From Scatonaster sp045598705 (lineage in GTDB: Bacteria; Bacillota; Clostridia; Saccharofermentanales; Saccharofermentanaceae), in assembly GCA_045598705.1 (NCBI GenBank), contig JAZLMM010000018.1:1-17847 (forward strand): 17,847 bases of DNA. Direction: 5' to 3'. The position numbers and the translations under genes were made by a program. The notes beneath the pieces were generated by a model. It had not been told where the DNA came from and made no database searches. It worked only from the letters and a program-made list of their open reading frames with translations. This document shows positions 1 through 7,475 of the stretch, in pieces (position 1 is the first letter of the stretch; the number at the start of each line of letters is the position of its first letter).

Positions 1-135
1 AAAAAGTCAACAGAATGAGGGGTTTCGTTGACTTCTGATTGACTTCCACTCTTTCACGACCCGCTTGGTGCCAATAGTCAATAAAAAGTCAACAGAATAA
101 GGGGTTTCGTTGACTTCTGATTGACTTCCACTCTT
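1..135. repeat. Two direct copies of a 53-bp intergenic repeat
   Basis: Bases 1-53 and 83-135 are identical except for one G/A difference at 17 versus 99, and are separated by 29 unrelated bases. Each copy holds an 8-bp inverted repeat (AAGTCAAC at 4-11, GTTGACTT at 27-34; 86-93 and 109-116 in the second copy). A further TTGACTT lies at 39-45 (121-127), exactly 11 bp after the previous one. The first copy touches the window edge, so more copies may lie to the left. The second copy ends just before the -35 box of the promoter at 138-166, so an operator array is a reasonable inference; a mobile intergenic repeat is the alternative. Confidence 0.85.
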
Positions 136-137
136 AT

Positions 138-166
138 TTGACAGATAAAATGTAGTTCACTAAAAT
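138..166 (+). promoter_or_regulatory. Sigma-A-type promoter for the small membrane protein gene
   Basis: A perfect -35 box TTGACA (138-143) is followed after 17 bp by TAAAAT (161-166), five of six matches to the -10 consensus. Transcription would start near 173, about 60 bases before the ATG at 236. The 53-bp repeat abuts the -35 box. Confidence 0.7.
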
Positions 167-235
167 TACAACGTAGATCCTGTATGGATAGTGTCATACA
201 TAGCTAACTCATGCGATAGAAAAGGAATATGGTTT

Positions 236-691
236 ATGTTTCTCATTGACAGGAAAATCAGAATACCCTTAACAATCATCAGCCTAGTGATTATACTGAT
301 CGGTCTCGCTATCATCTTTCTTCCTCCTGTGTTCATCAAGGCAATCCATCGCGGGGATGTGGAAACTTGTGATGGGGTAATTACCGACTATCATTGCTAT
401 CTGTCAAATTCCAGATCAAACAGCTATACCTGTGATCTCACAGTCGATATCGGTGGCCAACTCGTCGCTGTCAGCCAAGATGGCTGCACATTTGGTCAAT
501 ATGACATGGGGCAGCATGTCATGCTCTACCATTTGAACGATGTCTATGCATTGAGTCGTGATGATGTCTTCCGCCCCACCTCTCATTTACGTACAGCGGG
601 GCTGACCGTGTCTAGTTTTGGTTTGCTTGTTCTGGTAATCGCCAACCTGACAAATCTACGTTCACGTGGCTGGAAGAATCTCTTTAGCTAA
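236..691 (+). CDS. Small two-helix membrane protein, DUF3592-like topology
   Basis: This is a 151-residue protein of unknown function. The ATG at 236 is preferred over an in-frame GTG at 191 because AAAGGAAT sits seven bases before it. Hydrophobic helices lie at about residues 9-30 and 120-138. Between them is a globular segment with four cysteines (45, 54, 66, 84) and a CDGVITDY stretch resembling the G-x-V motif that opens the extracytoplasmic domain of DUF3592 proteins. The four cysteines could form disulfides outside the membrane. It is monocistronic, driven by the promoter at 138-166, and ends at a hairpin shared with the convergent NADAR gene. The family link rests on topology and a short motif only. 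Confidence 0.75.
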   Translation: MFLIDRKIRIPLTIISLVIILIGLAIIFLPPVFIKAIHRGDVETCDGVITDYHCYLSNSRSNSYTCDLTVDIGGQLVAVSQDGCTFGQYDMGQHVMLYHLNDVYALSRDDVFRPTSHLRTAGLTVSSFGLLVLVIANLTNLRSRGWKNLFS

Positions 692-704
692 ATCTGCATA
701 GAAG

Positions 705-736
705 AAGCACCGCTCGATGTTCGTCGGACGGTGCTT
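705..736. terminator. Bidirectional terminator-like hairpin
   Basis: AAGCACCG (705-712) pairs with CGGTGCTT (729-736), and the loop can add a short CGA/TCG pairing. It is followed by GTTTCTT on the plus strand and by CTTCTTC on the minus strand. The T-rich tails are weak, but its place between two convergent genes (stop codons at 691 and 805) suits a shared terminator. Confidence 0.55.
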
Positions 737-804
737 GTTTCTTCGTATTATCGTATATTCGTCGATGCAGGAAGGCTCGTCGCCACCTTCACCCTCGCGA
801 GCAT

Positions 805-1638
805 TTACTCCTCTTCTTCTACTTCTTCCAGTGCATTGTCCAAACGGCGCGAGATATCATACACGTCTTGTTTCAGTTCGAAGAAGCCTACTTTCGGCAG
901 GCCATCTGTCAAGGCAGAGCCGCCGTTAATCAGTGCCTCCCAATCGGAAAAAGAACGCTCGAAAAGGAATGCCTGCTTAGTCTCATCGTCCCCGCTGACA
1001 CAGCCAAATGTGTCGATGTAGGCCAGAATGGTGTTCTTATACTGTGGGATGCGGATTAGTTCGCCCGGCAACATCTCCCACTCGGAAATGGGGGCCGCAT
1101 CTTTGGCATCTACATAAGAGAGCACCTCGCCACTATCGGTCGTGCGCATCTCCTCACGGAGTTCTTCACGAACCTCCATCAAGACTTGGCCCAGTAGGTT
1201 CTCGCCGCGCCATTTCGTAATGTCCTGCACTTCCGGATCCGAAGTGGACAGCAGGATACCCCAGTCCTTGTCACGGGGTGAGCATTCCGCAAGAATTGCA
1301 TTGCCAGTAGCAAGTAGCGTCTCCAGCATAGAAGGGTTCTGCGCAAATTTGGCACGAATTCCGCGCTTCACAACGATGAAACGTGTTCGCTTCCACAAGG
1401 CAGCATCGAAGCCATCGAAGAACTCTCTTCCTAGAATCTTACACTGTTCGGGATCGTTCGTACGCATGATCTCTTCGCCCAGTTCAGTCTGGCCGAACAT
1501 CATGACCTTCTGGTACATCATGAACTGCTCAGAGTGGAGATAATGGCGTCCGGCATAGTCGAACTCCGCCGGGTACCAGTTGCAGAAACAGCCGTTCTCT
1601 TCATATTCACGGTGAAAAGCAATGATTTCATTCTTCAT
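805..1638 (-). CDS. NADAR/YbiA-family N-glycosidase with C-terminal extension
   Basis: This 277-residue protein carries a NADAR (YbiA/COG3236) domain over about residues 8-165. Visible family motifs are FCNWYP (18-23), the acidic site in HSEQF (35-39), KILGR (67-71), KFAQNP (97-102), SPRDKDWG (120-127) and LLGQVLMEVRE (148-158). The family cleaves N-glycosidic bonds: YbiA acts on early riboflavin intermediates, and other members are reported to remove ADP-ribose from guanine. The substrate here cannot be read from sequence. Residues 168-277 match no domain I recognise and end in a run of glutamates. The ATG at 1638 is chosen over an upstream in-frame ATG at 1671 because AGGGG precedes it and the upstream one falls at the predicted transcript start. 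It is a single gene with no DarT-like toxin beside it. Confidence 0.85.
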   Translation of the reverse strand: MKNEIIAFHREYEENGCFCNWYPAEFDYAGRHYLHSEQFMMYQKVMMFGQTELGEEIMRTNDPEQCKILGREFFDGFDAALWKRTRFIVVKRGIRAKFAQNPSMLETLLATGNAILAECSPRDKDWGILLSTSDPEVQDITKWRGENLLGQVLMEVREELREEMRTTDSGEVLSYVDAKDAAPISEWEMLPGELIRIPQYKNTILAYIDTFGCVSGDDETKQAFLFERSFSDWEALINGGSALTDGLPKVGFFELKQDVYDISRRLDNALEEVEEEE

Positions 1639-1677
1639 AATCGGCCCCTCCGTCTTGCATAGGAATTTCATACCCCT

Positions 1678-1686
1678 ATTCTATCA
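1678..1686 (-). promoter_or_regulatory. Extended -10 promoter of the NADAR gene
   Basis: Read on the minus strand, TGATAGAAT is an extended -10 element (TG-N plus TAGAAT, the hexamer at 1678-1683). I find no good -35 box. Transcription would start near 1671, about 33 bases before the start codon. The rest of the gap up to the terminator at 1805 shows nothing further. Confidence 0.45.
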
Positions 1687-1804
1687 GAAAAGCACCGACT
1701 TCGCACGCACATCCATCTCATGCTGGTGTCCGTTCATTTCACCGCTTTCCTCACTTCTCTCACATCATTCAGCACGCATGATCTTTACATGACGAATCCT
1801 ACGC

Positions 1805-1837
1805 AAAAAAGACTGCCTCCCTTGCGGGAAGCAGTCT
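1805..1837 (-). terminator. Rho-independent terminator of the decarboxylase operon
   Basis: A 12-bp stem (1810-1821 with 1826-1837, one G-T pair) closes a four-base loop. On the minus strand it is followed by six T residues (1805-1810). It lies about 75 bases past the oadB stop codon and is the clearest terminator in the window. Confidence 0.9.
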
Positions 1838-1911
1838 TCTCTGATGTTTGTTAATTTGTTTCGTCGCTCGAAGCGCGCTCGGCGCTTCTTCCCGTTCAGA
1901 AGAATCAACGA

Positions 1912-3090
1912 TCAACCAAACAATGCGAGGAGCGTACCTGCTGCAACGGCGGAACCGATAACACCTGCAACGTTCGGGCCCATAGCATGCATGAGCAGGA
2001 AGTTACTCGGATCGGCTTTCTGACCTTCTACGTTGGAAACACGAGCAGCCATTGGAACAGCGGATACACCAGCGGAACCAATCAACGGGTTGATCTTACC
2101 CTTACTGAGGAAGCACATCACATTACCGATCAAGAGACCACCGAATGTAGAGAATGCAAATGCAATCAAGCCGAGGCCGATGATTTCGATGGTTTCAATT
2201 TTCAAGAAGTTCTCACCCATAGCGGTAGCGCCAACGGTAGTACCGAGGAAGATGGTAACGATGTTGCAAAGTGCGTTCTGAGCTGTATCGGAAAGTCGCT
2301 CTGTCACACCGGACTCCTTGAAGAGGTTACCCAGCATCAGCATACCAAGCAGTGCGCCTACGGAAGGCAGAACCAGTGTGCAGACGATGGTAACGATAAC
2401 CGGGAAGCAAACCTTCTCAACCTTGGAAACCGGACGAGTCTGCTTCATCTTGATCTTTCTGGTCTTCTCAGTCGTCATCAACTTCATGATCGGCGGCTGG
2501 ATGATAGGGATCATCGCCATATAGGAATATGCTGCGATGGCGATAGCCGAGAGACGATCCGGCGCAAGTTTCGTGGTCAGGTAGATAGCTGTCGGGCCGT
2601 CAGCACCACCGATGATGGCAATGGAAGCAGCCTCAGCTGCTGTAAAACCAATAACGGAAGCCATGACGAATGCGAAGGAAATACCGAACTGTGCACCTGC
2701 ACCCATGAAGAGGGACGAAGGTCTGGAGATCAACGGTCCGAAGTCTGTCATGGCACCAACAGCCATGAAGATCAAGCATGGGAAGATACCAAGCTTAACG
2801 CCAAGGTAAATGTAATCCAGAAGTCCCGGATCCAGTCCTTCTTTAGCACCGCCAATGAGATTCCAGTGAACGTGACCGCCTTCGAAAATTTCGGCGTGGT
2901 AAAGACCAGCAATCGGAAGGTTGCTAAGAAGCATACCGAAAGCAATCGGAAGGAGAAGAAGCGGTTCGCACTTCTTACCGATTGCCATGTAAATCAGGAT
3001 ACCTGCAATGACGATCATGACACCCTGCTGCCAGGTCATGGCCATGATGCCGCTTGCATCCCAAATGTTTTTCAATGCATCAATAAACAC
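1912..3090 (-). CDS. oadB: Na+-transporting decarboxylase beta subunit
   Basis: This 392-residue polytopic membrane protein is the beta subunit of a biotin-dependent sodium pump (OadB/MmdB/GcdB family). It decarboxylates carboxybiotin and couples this to Na+ export. The conserved site residues of Klebsiella OadB (D203, Y229, N373, G377, S382, R389) are present with a constant offset of 39: D164 in GGADGPT, Y190, N334, G338, S343 and R350. It is somewhat shorter at the N terminus than Klebsiella OadB. It starts with GTG, nine bases after AGGAGG. It is last in the operon, 18 bases after the biotin carrier stop, and is followed by the terminator at 1805-1837. The beta subunit alone does not reveal the carboxylated substrate. 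Confidence 0.95.
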   Translation of the reverse strand: MFIDALKNIWDASGIMAMTWQQGVMIVIAGILIYMAIGKKCEPLLLLPIAFGMLLSNLPIAGLYHAEIFEGGHVHWNLIGGAKEGLDPGLLDYIYLGVKLGIFPCLIFMAVGAMTDFGPLISRPSSLFMGAGAQFGISFAFVMASVIGFTAAEAASIAIIGGADGPTAIYLTTKLAPDRLSAIAIAAYSYMAMIPIIQPPIMKLMTTEKTRKIKMKQTRPVSKVEKVCFPVIVTIVCTLVLPSVGALLGMLMLGNLFKESGVTERLSDTAQNALCNIVTIFLGTTVGATAMGENFLKIETIEIIGLGLIAFAFSTFGGLLIGNVMCFLSKGKINPLIGSAGVSAVPMAARVSNVEGQKADPSNFLLMHAMGPNVAGVIGSAVAAGTLLALFG

Positions 3091-3108
3091 GAGTCAAGTC
3101 CTCCTAAC

Positions 3109-3495
3109 TTAAGAAATAGTCAGAAGAACGTCGTCGGTTGCTACCGTTGCGCCCTTAGAAGTAAGAACCTGACCAACTGTACCGGAGCATGGGGCATAGA
3201 TCTCGTTCTCCATCTTCATTGCTTCGAGAACGACTACAAGATCGCCTTCCTTCACAGCCTGACCAGCAGAAACCTGCAATTTCAGGATGGTACCCGGAAG
3301 AGGTGCCTTAACTGGGGTACCGGAAACCGGGCCAGCTGCTGGTGCCGGAGCTGCAGCAGGAGCCGCTGCTGGTGCTGCAACCGGAGCCGCTGCTGCAGGT
3401 GCGGCAACGACTGCTGTAGTCTTCAGAAGGTTAGCCTTACCCTTCTCCACTTCAACTTCGTATACTTTATCGTTAATTGTTACGTTGTAAATCAT
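3109..3495 (-). CDS. Biotin carboxyl carrier subunit of the decarboxylase
   Basis: This 128-residue protein is the mobile biotin carrier that moves the carboxyl group from the alpha to the beta subunit. A short N-terminal segment (1-27) is followed by a flexible Ala/Pro linker (about 28-58) and a biotinyl domain (about 60-128). The motif EAMKMEN at 91-97 places biotin on Lys94. The linker is typical of GcdC/MmdC-type carriers. AAGGAG precedes the ATG. In many OadA proteins this domain is fused to the carboxyltransferase. Here it is a separate gene, matching the lack of a biotin domain in the neighbouring alpha subunit. It lies between oadG and oadB, with short gaps on both sides. Confidence 0.95.
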   Translation of the reverse strand: MIYNVTINDKVYEVEVEKGKANLLKTTAVVAAPAAAAPVAAPAAAPAAAPAPAAGPVSGTPVKAPLPGTILKLQVSAGQAVKEGDLVVVLEAMKMENEIYAPCSGTVGQVLTSKGATVATDDVLLTIS

Positions 3496-3510
3496 TCTAG
3501 CGTCTCTCCT

Positions 3511-3894
3511 TTACTTGTTTTCCACCAGCGAGATGGACTTGAAAATCAGCTCATTGAGCGGGATGCCCGTGTTGTCGCTGACGATCGCCATGATCATAGC
3601 GGCTGTCTTCTCATCACAGTTCTTGAGTTTCAGAGAACCAGAAGAGAATTCCTCGCCAAGATCTTCCGCCGGAGCAACTACTGCACCAGAAGGATTGGCA
3701 GTCGGCGCTTGTTCTTTCTCTTTGGAAAGCGAACCGACAACTGCACCGAAAATGCGGATGATGGCAAAGATGATGAAGAGTACAGCAAATACAACTGCCC
3801 ACGTGAATAGCGCAACGCCAACAGCTTTACCAAAGCTGTATACTTTCTCGCCCTCTTTTATAGCCTCATCCAGTAAGAGTAATGTCGGATTCAT
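3511..3894 (-). CDS. oadG: OadG-family (gamma/delta) decarboxylase membrane subunit
   Basis: This 127-residue protein has one transmembrane helix (about 23-47), a charged linker rich in Lys, Glu, Pro and Ala, and a C-terminal segment (about 95-127) like the conserved end of sodium-pump delta/gamma subunits. These small subunits hold the soluble alpha/biotin parts to the membrane beta subunit. I use the ATG at 3892-3894. An in-frame TTG at 3901-3903 overlaps the oadA stop and sits one base from the GGAGG, too close to be used. The ribosome site lies inside the 3' end of oadA, suggesting translational coupling. Assignment rests on topology, length and operon position. Confidence 0.85.
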   Translation of the reverse strand: MNPTLLLLDEAIKEGEKVYSFGKAVGVALFTWAVVFAVLFIIFAIIRIFGAVVGSLSKEKEQAPTANPSGAVVAPAEDLGEEFSSGSLKLKNCDEKTAAMIMAIVSDNTGIPLNELIFKSISLVENK

Positions 3895-3899
3895 GAAGA

Positions 3900-5279
3900 T
3901 CAATCCTCCTTCTTCTCGATGGTGTAGTTCACTGTGTTGGATTCCTTCTCCTCACGCGCATCGAAGAACTTCTCTGCAACCTGAGGGAACGCGATGTAGG
4001 AAAGAACATCCTCATCGGAACGGGCGCGCTTGCCAAGCTCAGCCTTGGTCTTCTCGAAAGCCGGCTCGAGCGTATCTGCAAATCTGCATGTGATTGGCTG
4101 CTCATCACCAAGAACCTTCTTTGCAAGTTCTTCGCTTACCGGACCCGGTGCCTGACCATACTCACCCTTGAAGTAAGCCTTCACTTCCTTCGTGATGTTC
4201 TTATATCTGCCAAGCAGAACGTTGTTGGTTGCCTGTGTACCGACCATCTGAGCAAGTGGTGTAACGAGCGGTGGATAACCCATGTCCTTACGAACAACCG
4301 GAACCTCAGCGAGTACTTCGTCGAGCTTATCTTCCTTACCCATCTCCTTGAGCTGCTTCAAGAGGTTAGAGAGCATACCGCCCGGAACCTGGTATGTAAG
4401 GATATCGGCCTTTGTGCCAAGAACATATGGATTGAGAAGTCCATCATCCAGGAACTTCTTCTTTACAGGTGCGAAGAAATCGCTGATTTCCTTCAACTTC
4501 GCTGCATCCAAGCCAGTCTCGTAGCCAACCTGCTCGAGCGCATACTTCATGGACTCAGTAGCCGGCTGAGCTGTACCACCAGCGAACTGGGAGATCGCGC
4601 AGTCGATACCATCGCAACCAGCTTCTACAGCCTTCATGTAAGTAATTGGGCCCAGACCTGTTGTTGCGTGAGTGTGGAGGAATACCGGGATCTTGACGGA
4701 AGACTTGAGTGCCTTGATCAGGTCATATGCTTCCTGTGGTCCCATGATACCGGCCATATCCTTGATACAAATGGAATTTACACCCATGTCCTCGAGTTCT
4801 TTGCCCATCTGAGCGTACTTCTCAAGTGTGTGAACCGGGCTTGTTGTGTAGCAGATGCAACCCTGCGCGTGCTTACCGCATTTCAGTGTCTCATCGACTG
4901 CAACCTTGATGTTGCGGAAGTCGTTCAAAGCGTCGAAAATACGGAAAATGTCCATTCCGTTTTCAGCTGCTTTGCGAACAAAAAGTCTTACCACGTCATC
5001 CGGATAATGCTTATATCCAAGGATGTTCTGTCCTCTCAACAGCATCTGAAGAGGGGTCTTCGGGCACTTTGCCTTAATCTTGCGAAGTCTCTCCCACGGA
5101 TCTTCATCCAAGAAGCGGAGGCAGGAATCAAATGTAGCACCGCCCCAGCACTCCAGCGAATAGTAGCCGGCATTGTCGAGTGTTTCGAGAATGTCTTCGA
5201 AGTCGGAGAACGGCAAACGGGTAGCAATCAAGGACTGCTGCGCATCACGCAGTACCGTCTCGGTAATGTTAACTTTCAT
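3900..5279 (-). CDS. oadA: Oxaloacetate decarboxylase alpha subunit (carboxyltransferase, no biotin domain)
   Basis: This 459-residue protein belongs to the HMGL-like TIM-barrel carboxyltransferases (OadA, pyruvate carboxylase subunit B, transcarboxylase 5S). Family motifs are RDAQQSLIATR (11-21), LRGQNILGY (81-89), CIKDMAG (171-177) and HTHATTG (202-208). The metal and catalytic residues D17, K178, H207 and H209 of Vibrio OadA correspond to D12, K173, H202 and H204, with constant offset 5. It transfers the carboxyl group of oxaloacetate to biotin. The protein stops after the accessory domain and lacks the Ala/Pro linker and biotinyl domain, which are supplied by a separate gene downstream. 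AAGGAG precedes the ATG. No biotin carboxylase gene is near, which favours a decarboxylase over a pyruvate carboxylase. Substrate confidence is moderate. Confidence 0.93.
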   Translation of the reverse strand: MKVNITETVLRDAQQSLIATRLPFSDFEDILETLDNAGYYSLECWGGATFDSCLRFLDEDPWERLRKIKAKCPKTPLQMLLRGQNILGYKHYPDDVVRLFVRKAAENGMDIFRIFDALNDFRNIKVAVDETLKCGKHAQGCICYTTSPVHTLEKYAQMGKELEDMGVNSICIKDMAGIMGPQEAYDLIKALKSSVKIPVFLHTHATTGLGPITYMKAVEAGCDGIDCAISQFAGGTAQPATESMKYALEQVGYETGLDAAKLKEISDFFAPVKKKFLDDGLLNPYVLGTKADILTYQVPGGMLSNLLKQLKEMGKEDKLDEVLAEVPVVRKDMGYPPLVTPLAQMVGTQATNNVLLGRYKNITKEVKAYFKGEYGQAPGPVSEELAKKVLGDEQPITCRFADTLEPAFEKTKAELGKRARSDEDVLSYIAFPQVAEKFFDAREEKESNTVNYTIEKKED

Positions 5280-5317
5280 AAAGTCACGCTCCTTATATTA
5301 ATTTTTTTGAAAACGTA

Positions 5318-5361
5318 GTAAAAGGAAAAAGCGGGGTGAGAATCCAACTTTTTCCTTTTAC
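5318..5361. promoter_or_regulatory. Perfect 14-bp inverted repeat at the start of the oad transcript
   Basis: Bases 5318-5331 (GTAAAAGGAAAAAG) are the exact reverse complement of 5348-5361, separated by 16 bases. On the minus strand the outer arm begins one base after the predicted -10 box, so the structure would cover positions from about the transcription start to +40 and end about 38 bases before oadA. It could be an operator or an RNA hairpin at the 5' end. No strong T run follows, so a terminator for the upstream AraC gene is less likely. Confidence 0.75.
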
Positions 5362-5390
5362 AGTATATCCGACTTAATCTATCAAAACAA
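5362..5390 (-). promoter_or_regulatory. Predicted promoter of the oad operon
   Basis: On the minus strand, TTGTTT (5385-5390) is followed after 17 bp by TATACT (5362-5367), which matches five of six -10 bases. The -35 box is weak, suggesting activation or regulated use. The AraC-type regulator gene ends about 80 bp upstream. Confidence 0.6.
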
Positions 5391-5472
5391 GGGAATTACA
5401 CCCTTTTAGCAAGAAAAACATCGAAAGTTCGAAACCAAATGTCTCCTTCAAATCCTACTCTTGTTCTCTCAT

Positions 5473-6366
5473 CTATTTTCGCTTCACCGGGAACCAGAGC
5501 TGGCATTTCTGTTCGGGGCCGAAATCCCCTGTCTGAGCATACCACTCGATATTGTACGCGTTGCGAAGTTCATACTCGCCGTTCGCCGGAAGCCATTCCT
5601 TCCAGACCTTGGTGTTGGTGTCCTGAAGTGTCGCCATGGAGCAGTCAAAGATCGCCCACTCCCCGCTAGGGATCTCCCAAATACTCATCTCCTCCGGAAT
5701 ATCTCCGCCATCGTATCGTCCGGCGATCATGTAGTCGAACTGCCCATTCACCCCGATGTCGTCAATGCAGATACCGAACTCACCGATGCCATGTTCCATG
5801 ATGTACTTCTCGATTGCTCCAATATCCGCTTCGTCCGTCGGCATGCCGTTCATCAGGTGCGGGGCATATGTGCTGATACACTCCTCCCAGTACTTCGGGA
5901 TATCCTCGTACGAGGTCTCTGCGTCAAATCTACGCTTGAAACCAACTACCTTTATGCTGTCTTTCTTCTCCATTCTGAATTCCATACTGTCTCCTCCTTG
6001 CACGGATACACTGACATTCATTCTAAGGAATGTCTTGATGTTGCCGCGGGCCTTCCGGACGTCCATGGGCGTGACGCCGTGATATCTGACAAAAGCCTTG
6101 TCAAAACTACCCGGTGTCTCATAACCGTACTTGAGTGCGATATCGATAATAGGGGTGGTCGTATGCTGAAGCTCAACTGCCGCCAGATACAATTTCCGAT
6201 TTCTCATATACTCACCGAGGCTGTACCCGGTGAGCACCCGAAAGCCATTCTGCAGATACATGCAGGAGATGTGTACGTGTGCCGCCACTTCATCCGGTCC
6301 CTCGATGTCGAGAAGATGCTCCTCCATATAGTCAATGGCGCTTTGTAAACACGTGATCCACTCCAT
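5473..6366 (-). CDS. AraC-family regulator with GyrI-like effector domain
   Basis: This 297-residue transcription factor has an N-terminal AraC/XylS helix-turn-helix pair (about 5-105). The second helix region reads IALKYGYETPGSFDKAF and is followed by the family's GVTPMDVRK. A C-terminal GyrI-like (AraC_E_bind) ligand domain spans about 135-297. This architecture is that of SoxS/Rob-like multidrug sensors, whose C-terminal domain binds small hydrophobic or amphipathic molecules. The ATG at 6366 is chosen because GGAGGA lies just before it. It is transcribed separately from the CorA gene upstream, which has its own terminator, and lies upstream of oadA in the same direction. It might regulate its own gene, the exporter genes or oad; the sequence does not decide. 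Confidence 0.92.
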   Translation of the reverse strand: MEWITCLQSAIDYMEEHLLDIEGPDEVAAHVHISCMYLQNGFRVLTGYSLGEYMRNRKLYLAAVELQHTTTPIIDIALKYGYETPGSFDKAFVRYHGVTPMDVRKARGNIKTFLRMNVSVSVQGGDSMEFRMEKKDSIKVVGFKRRFDAETSYEDIPKYWEECISTYAPHLMNGMPTDEADIGAIEKYIMEHGIGEFGICIDDIGVNGQFDYMIAGRYDGGDIPEEMSIWEIPSGEWAIFDCSMATLQDTNTKVWKEWLPANGEYELRNAYNIEWYAQTGDFGPEQKCQLWFPVKRK

Positions 6367-6511
6367 ATCTTCCTCCGTTACGTCTCGAAGTCCCGGCACC
6401 CGCCGTGCTTCATCTGATTGATGTCTAGTTCTTCTGCGATCGCATATTCAGTGTAACAAAGCATCGTCCGACATTCTTCTCCGAAAGCAAAATGAATTGT
6501 CGATATCTGGC

Positions 6512-6545
6512 AAAAGCACTTGCACCGATGTCTTTCGGTGCAAGT
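6512..6545 (-). terminator. Terminator immediately after corA
   Basis: A perfect 11-bp stem (6518-6528 with 6535-6545) closes a six-base loop and begins directly at the corA stop codon. The T tract is short, four T residues at 6512-6515 on the minus strand. It marks the likely end of the long gene train that starts at 14786. Confidence 0.75.
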
Positions 6546-7475
6546 TTATTTGAACCATTTGTTCTTGCGACCTATCAATGAGAGGATTAGGATCGTGAGT
6601 AACGAAAGAAGGATTACATAGAGATAGCCGTATTTCCAAGCAAGCTCCGGCATATTCTGGAAGTTCATCCCATACCACCCTACGATAATGGTCAGTGGGA
6701 AGAAGATCGTCGTAATAATGGTGAAGCGCTTCATGGTACTATTCAATTTCTGGTCGAGGAAGGTCGCATACGCATCCGAAATGTGATCAGCGATATTACT
6801 CAGCGCATTCATATCGTCACGAAGACGTGTCATCTTATTTGTCAGGTTGGAAATATAGATCAGATTATCTTCATCGAGGATCTCATTATCGTTCTCTTCG
6901 AGTGTCTCCGCGATGTCGATGATCTGGTCGTAGTAGTTCACATATTTCAGGGCTTTCTTCTTCAGTCCCAGTAATTCCACGTTGAAAGCTTCTTTGGCGT
7001 TACCTTCTACAATGGATTCTTCCATCTCGGTCAACTCATTACGAAGTTTCTCTGCGATCATGTTGCCTTCCGATAACAAGCCGTCTACGAAGTAGCAGAT
7101 GACTTTCTCTTCACACATCTTATTCGAAGGGATCTTCTTAATGGCCTGCAAGAAGCTACTCACCGTTGAACCATCCTCGTCCTGAATATCCACGACCAAG
7201 ATGAAGTTCTTCATGACATAGAGGGAAAGAGAATCCTCGTGTCCGTCGCGGTTAATCACACGAAGTTCGGCAAAAGTATAGTTCTCATGCACATCCACGC
7301 CGGTACGAAATAACGGATTCGCCTTCTGGCTGGCCTCCATCGTCTCATCATCTAGGCCAATCACTTGGCCCACATTAAGAAGTTCATCGCTCTTCACGAT
7401 ACCGACAGCAAGTCTGTCTCCGCTCACCTGATCGAAGCTGATGGGCTTCATACCATCGTTGATTTCGTAGAACAT
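6546..7475 (-). CDS. corA: CorA-family Mg2+/divalent metal channel
   Basis: This 309-residue protein is a CorA-type channel, normally a homopentamer importing Mg2+ (some members carry Co2+ or Ni2+, or Zn2+ outward). A large soluble N-terminal domain with long, charged helices (about 130-245) leads to transmembrane helix 1 (about 249-268). The diagnostic YGMN motif follows (268-271) with MPEL after it, then helix 2 (283-303) and a basic C-terminal tail. The start ATG has an ideal AAGGAGG. The first 28 bases overlap the end of the upstream ABC exporter gene in another frame, so translation is probably coupled. Its placement behind a drug-type exporter is unusual. The overlap also marks the point where that exporter seems shortened. 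Confidence 0.93.
   Translation of the reverse strand: MFYEINDGMKPISFDQVSGDRLAVGIVKSDELLNVGQVIGLDDETMEASQKANPLFRTGVDVHENYTFAELRVINRDGHEDSLSLYVMKNFILVVDIQDEDGSTVSSFLQAIKKIPSNKMCEEKVICYFVDGLLSEGNMIAEKLRNELTEMEESIVEGNAKEAFNVELLGLKKKALKYVNYYDQIIDIAETLEENDNEILDEDNLIYISNLTNKMTRLRDDMNALSNIADHISDAYATFLDQKLNSTMKRFTIITTIFFPLTIIVGWYGMNFQNMPELAWKYGYLYVILLSLLTILILSLIGRKNKWFK

Noticed and set aside
1..135. Possible CRISPR array at the left edge (53-bp repeat, 29-bp spacer)
   Set aside because: The repeat is longer than usual CRISPR repeats, only two copies are visible, no cas gene is present, and the second copy runs directly into a promoter.
1987..3810. Long plus-strand open frame opposite the decarboxylase genes
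   Set aside because: It spans oadB, the biotin carrier and most of oadG on the other strand, all with clear family motifs. Its predicted protein is rich in Cys, His, Arg and Asn with no domain, as expected for an antisense shadow.
5461..6348. Long plus-strand open frame opposite the AraC/GyrI gene
   Set aside because: The minus-strand AraC and GyrI domains are unmistakable, and the plus-strand frame has no ribosome site or recognisable domain.
6400..6517. Promoter for the AraC/GyrI gene
   Set aside because: TCGACA and AAGAAT occur but with 19-bp spacing, and TTGTTA has no partner at 16-18 bp. None is good enough to report.
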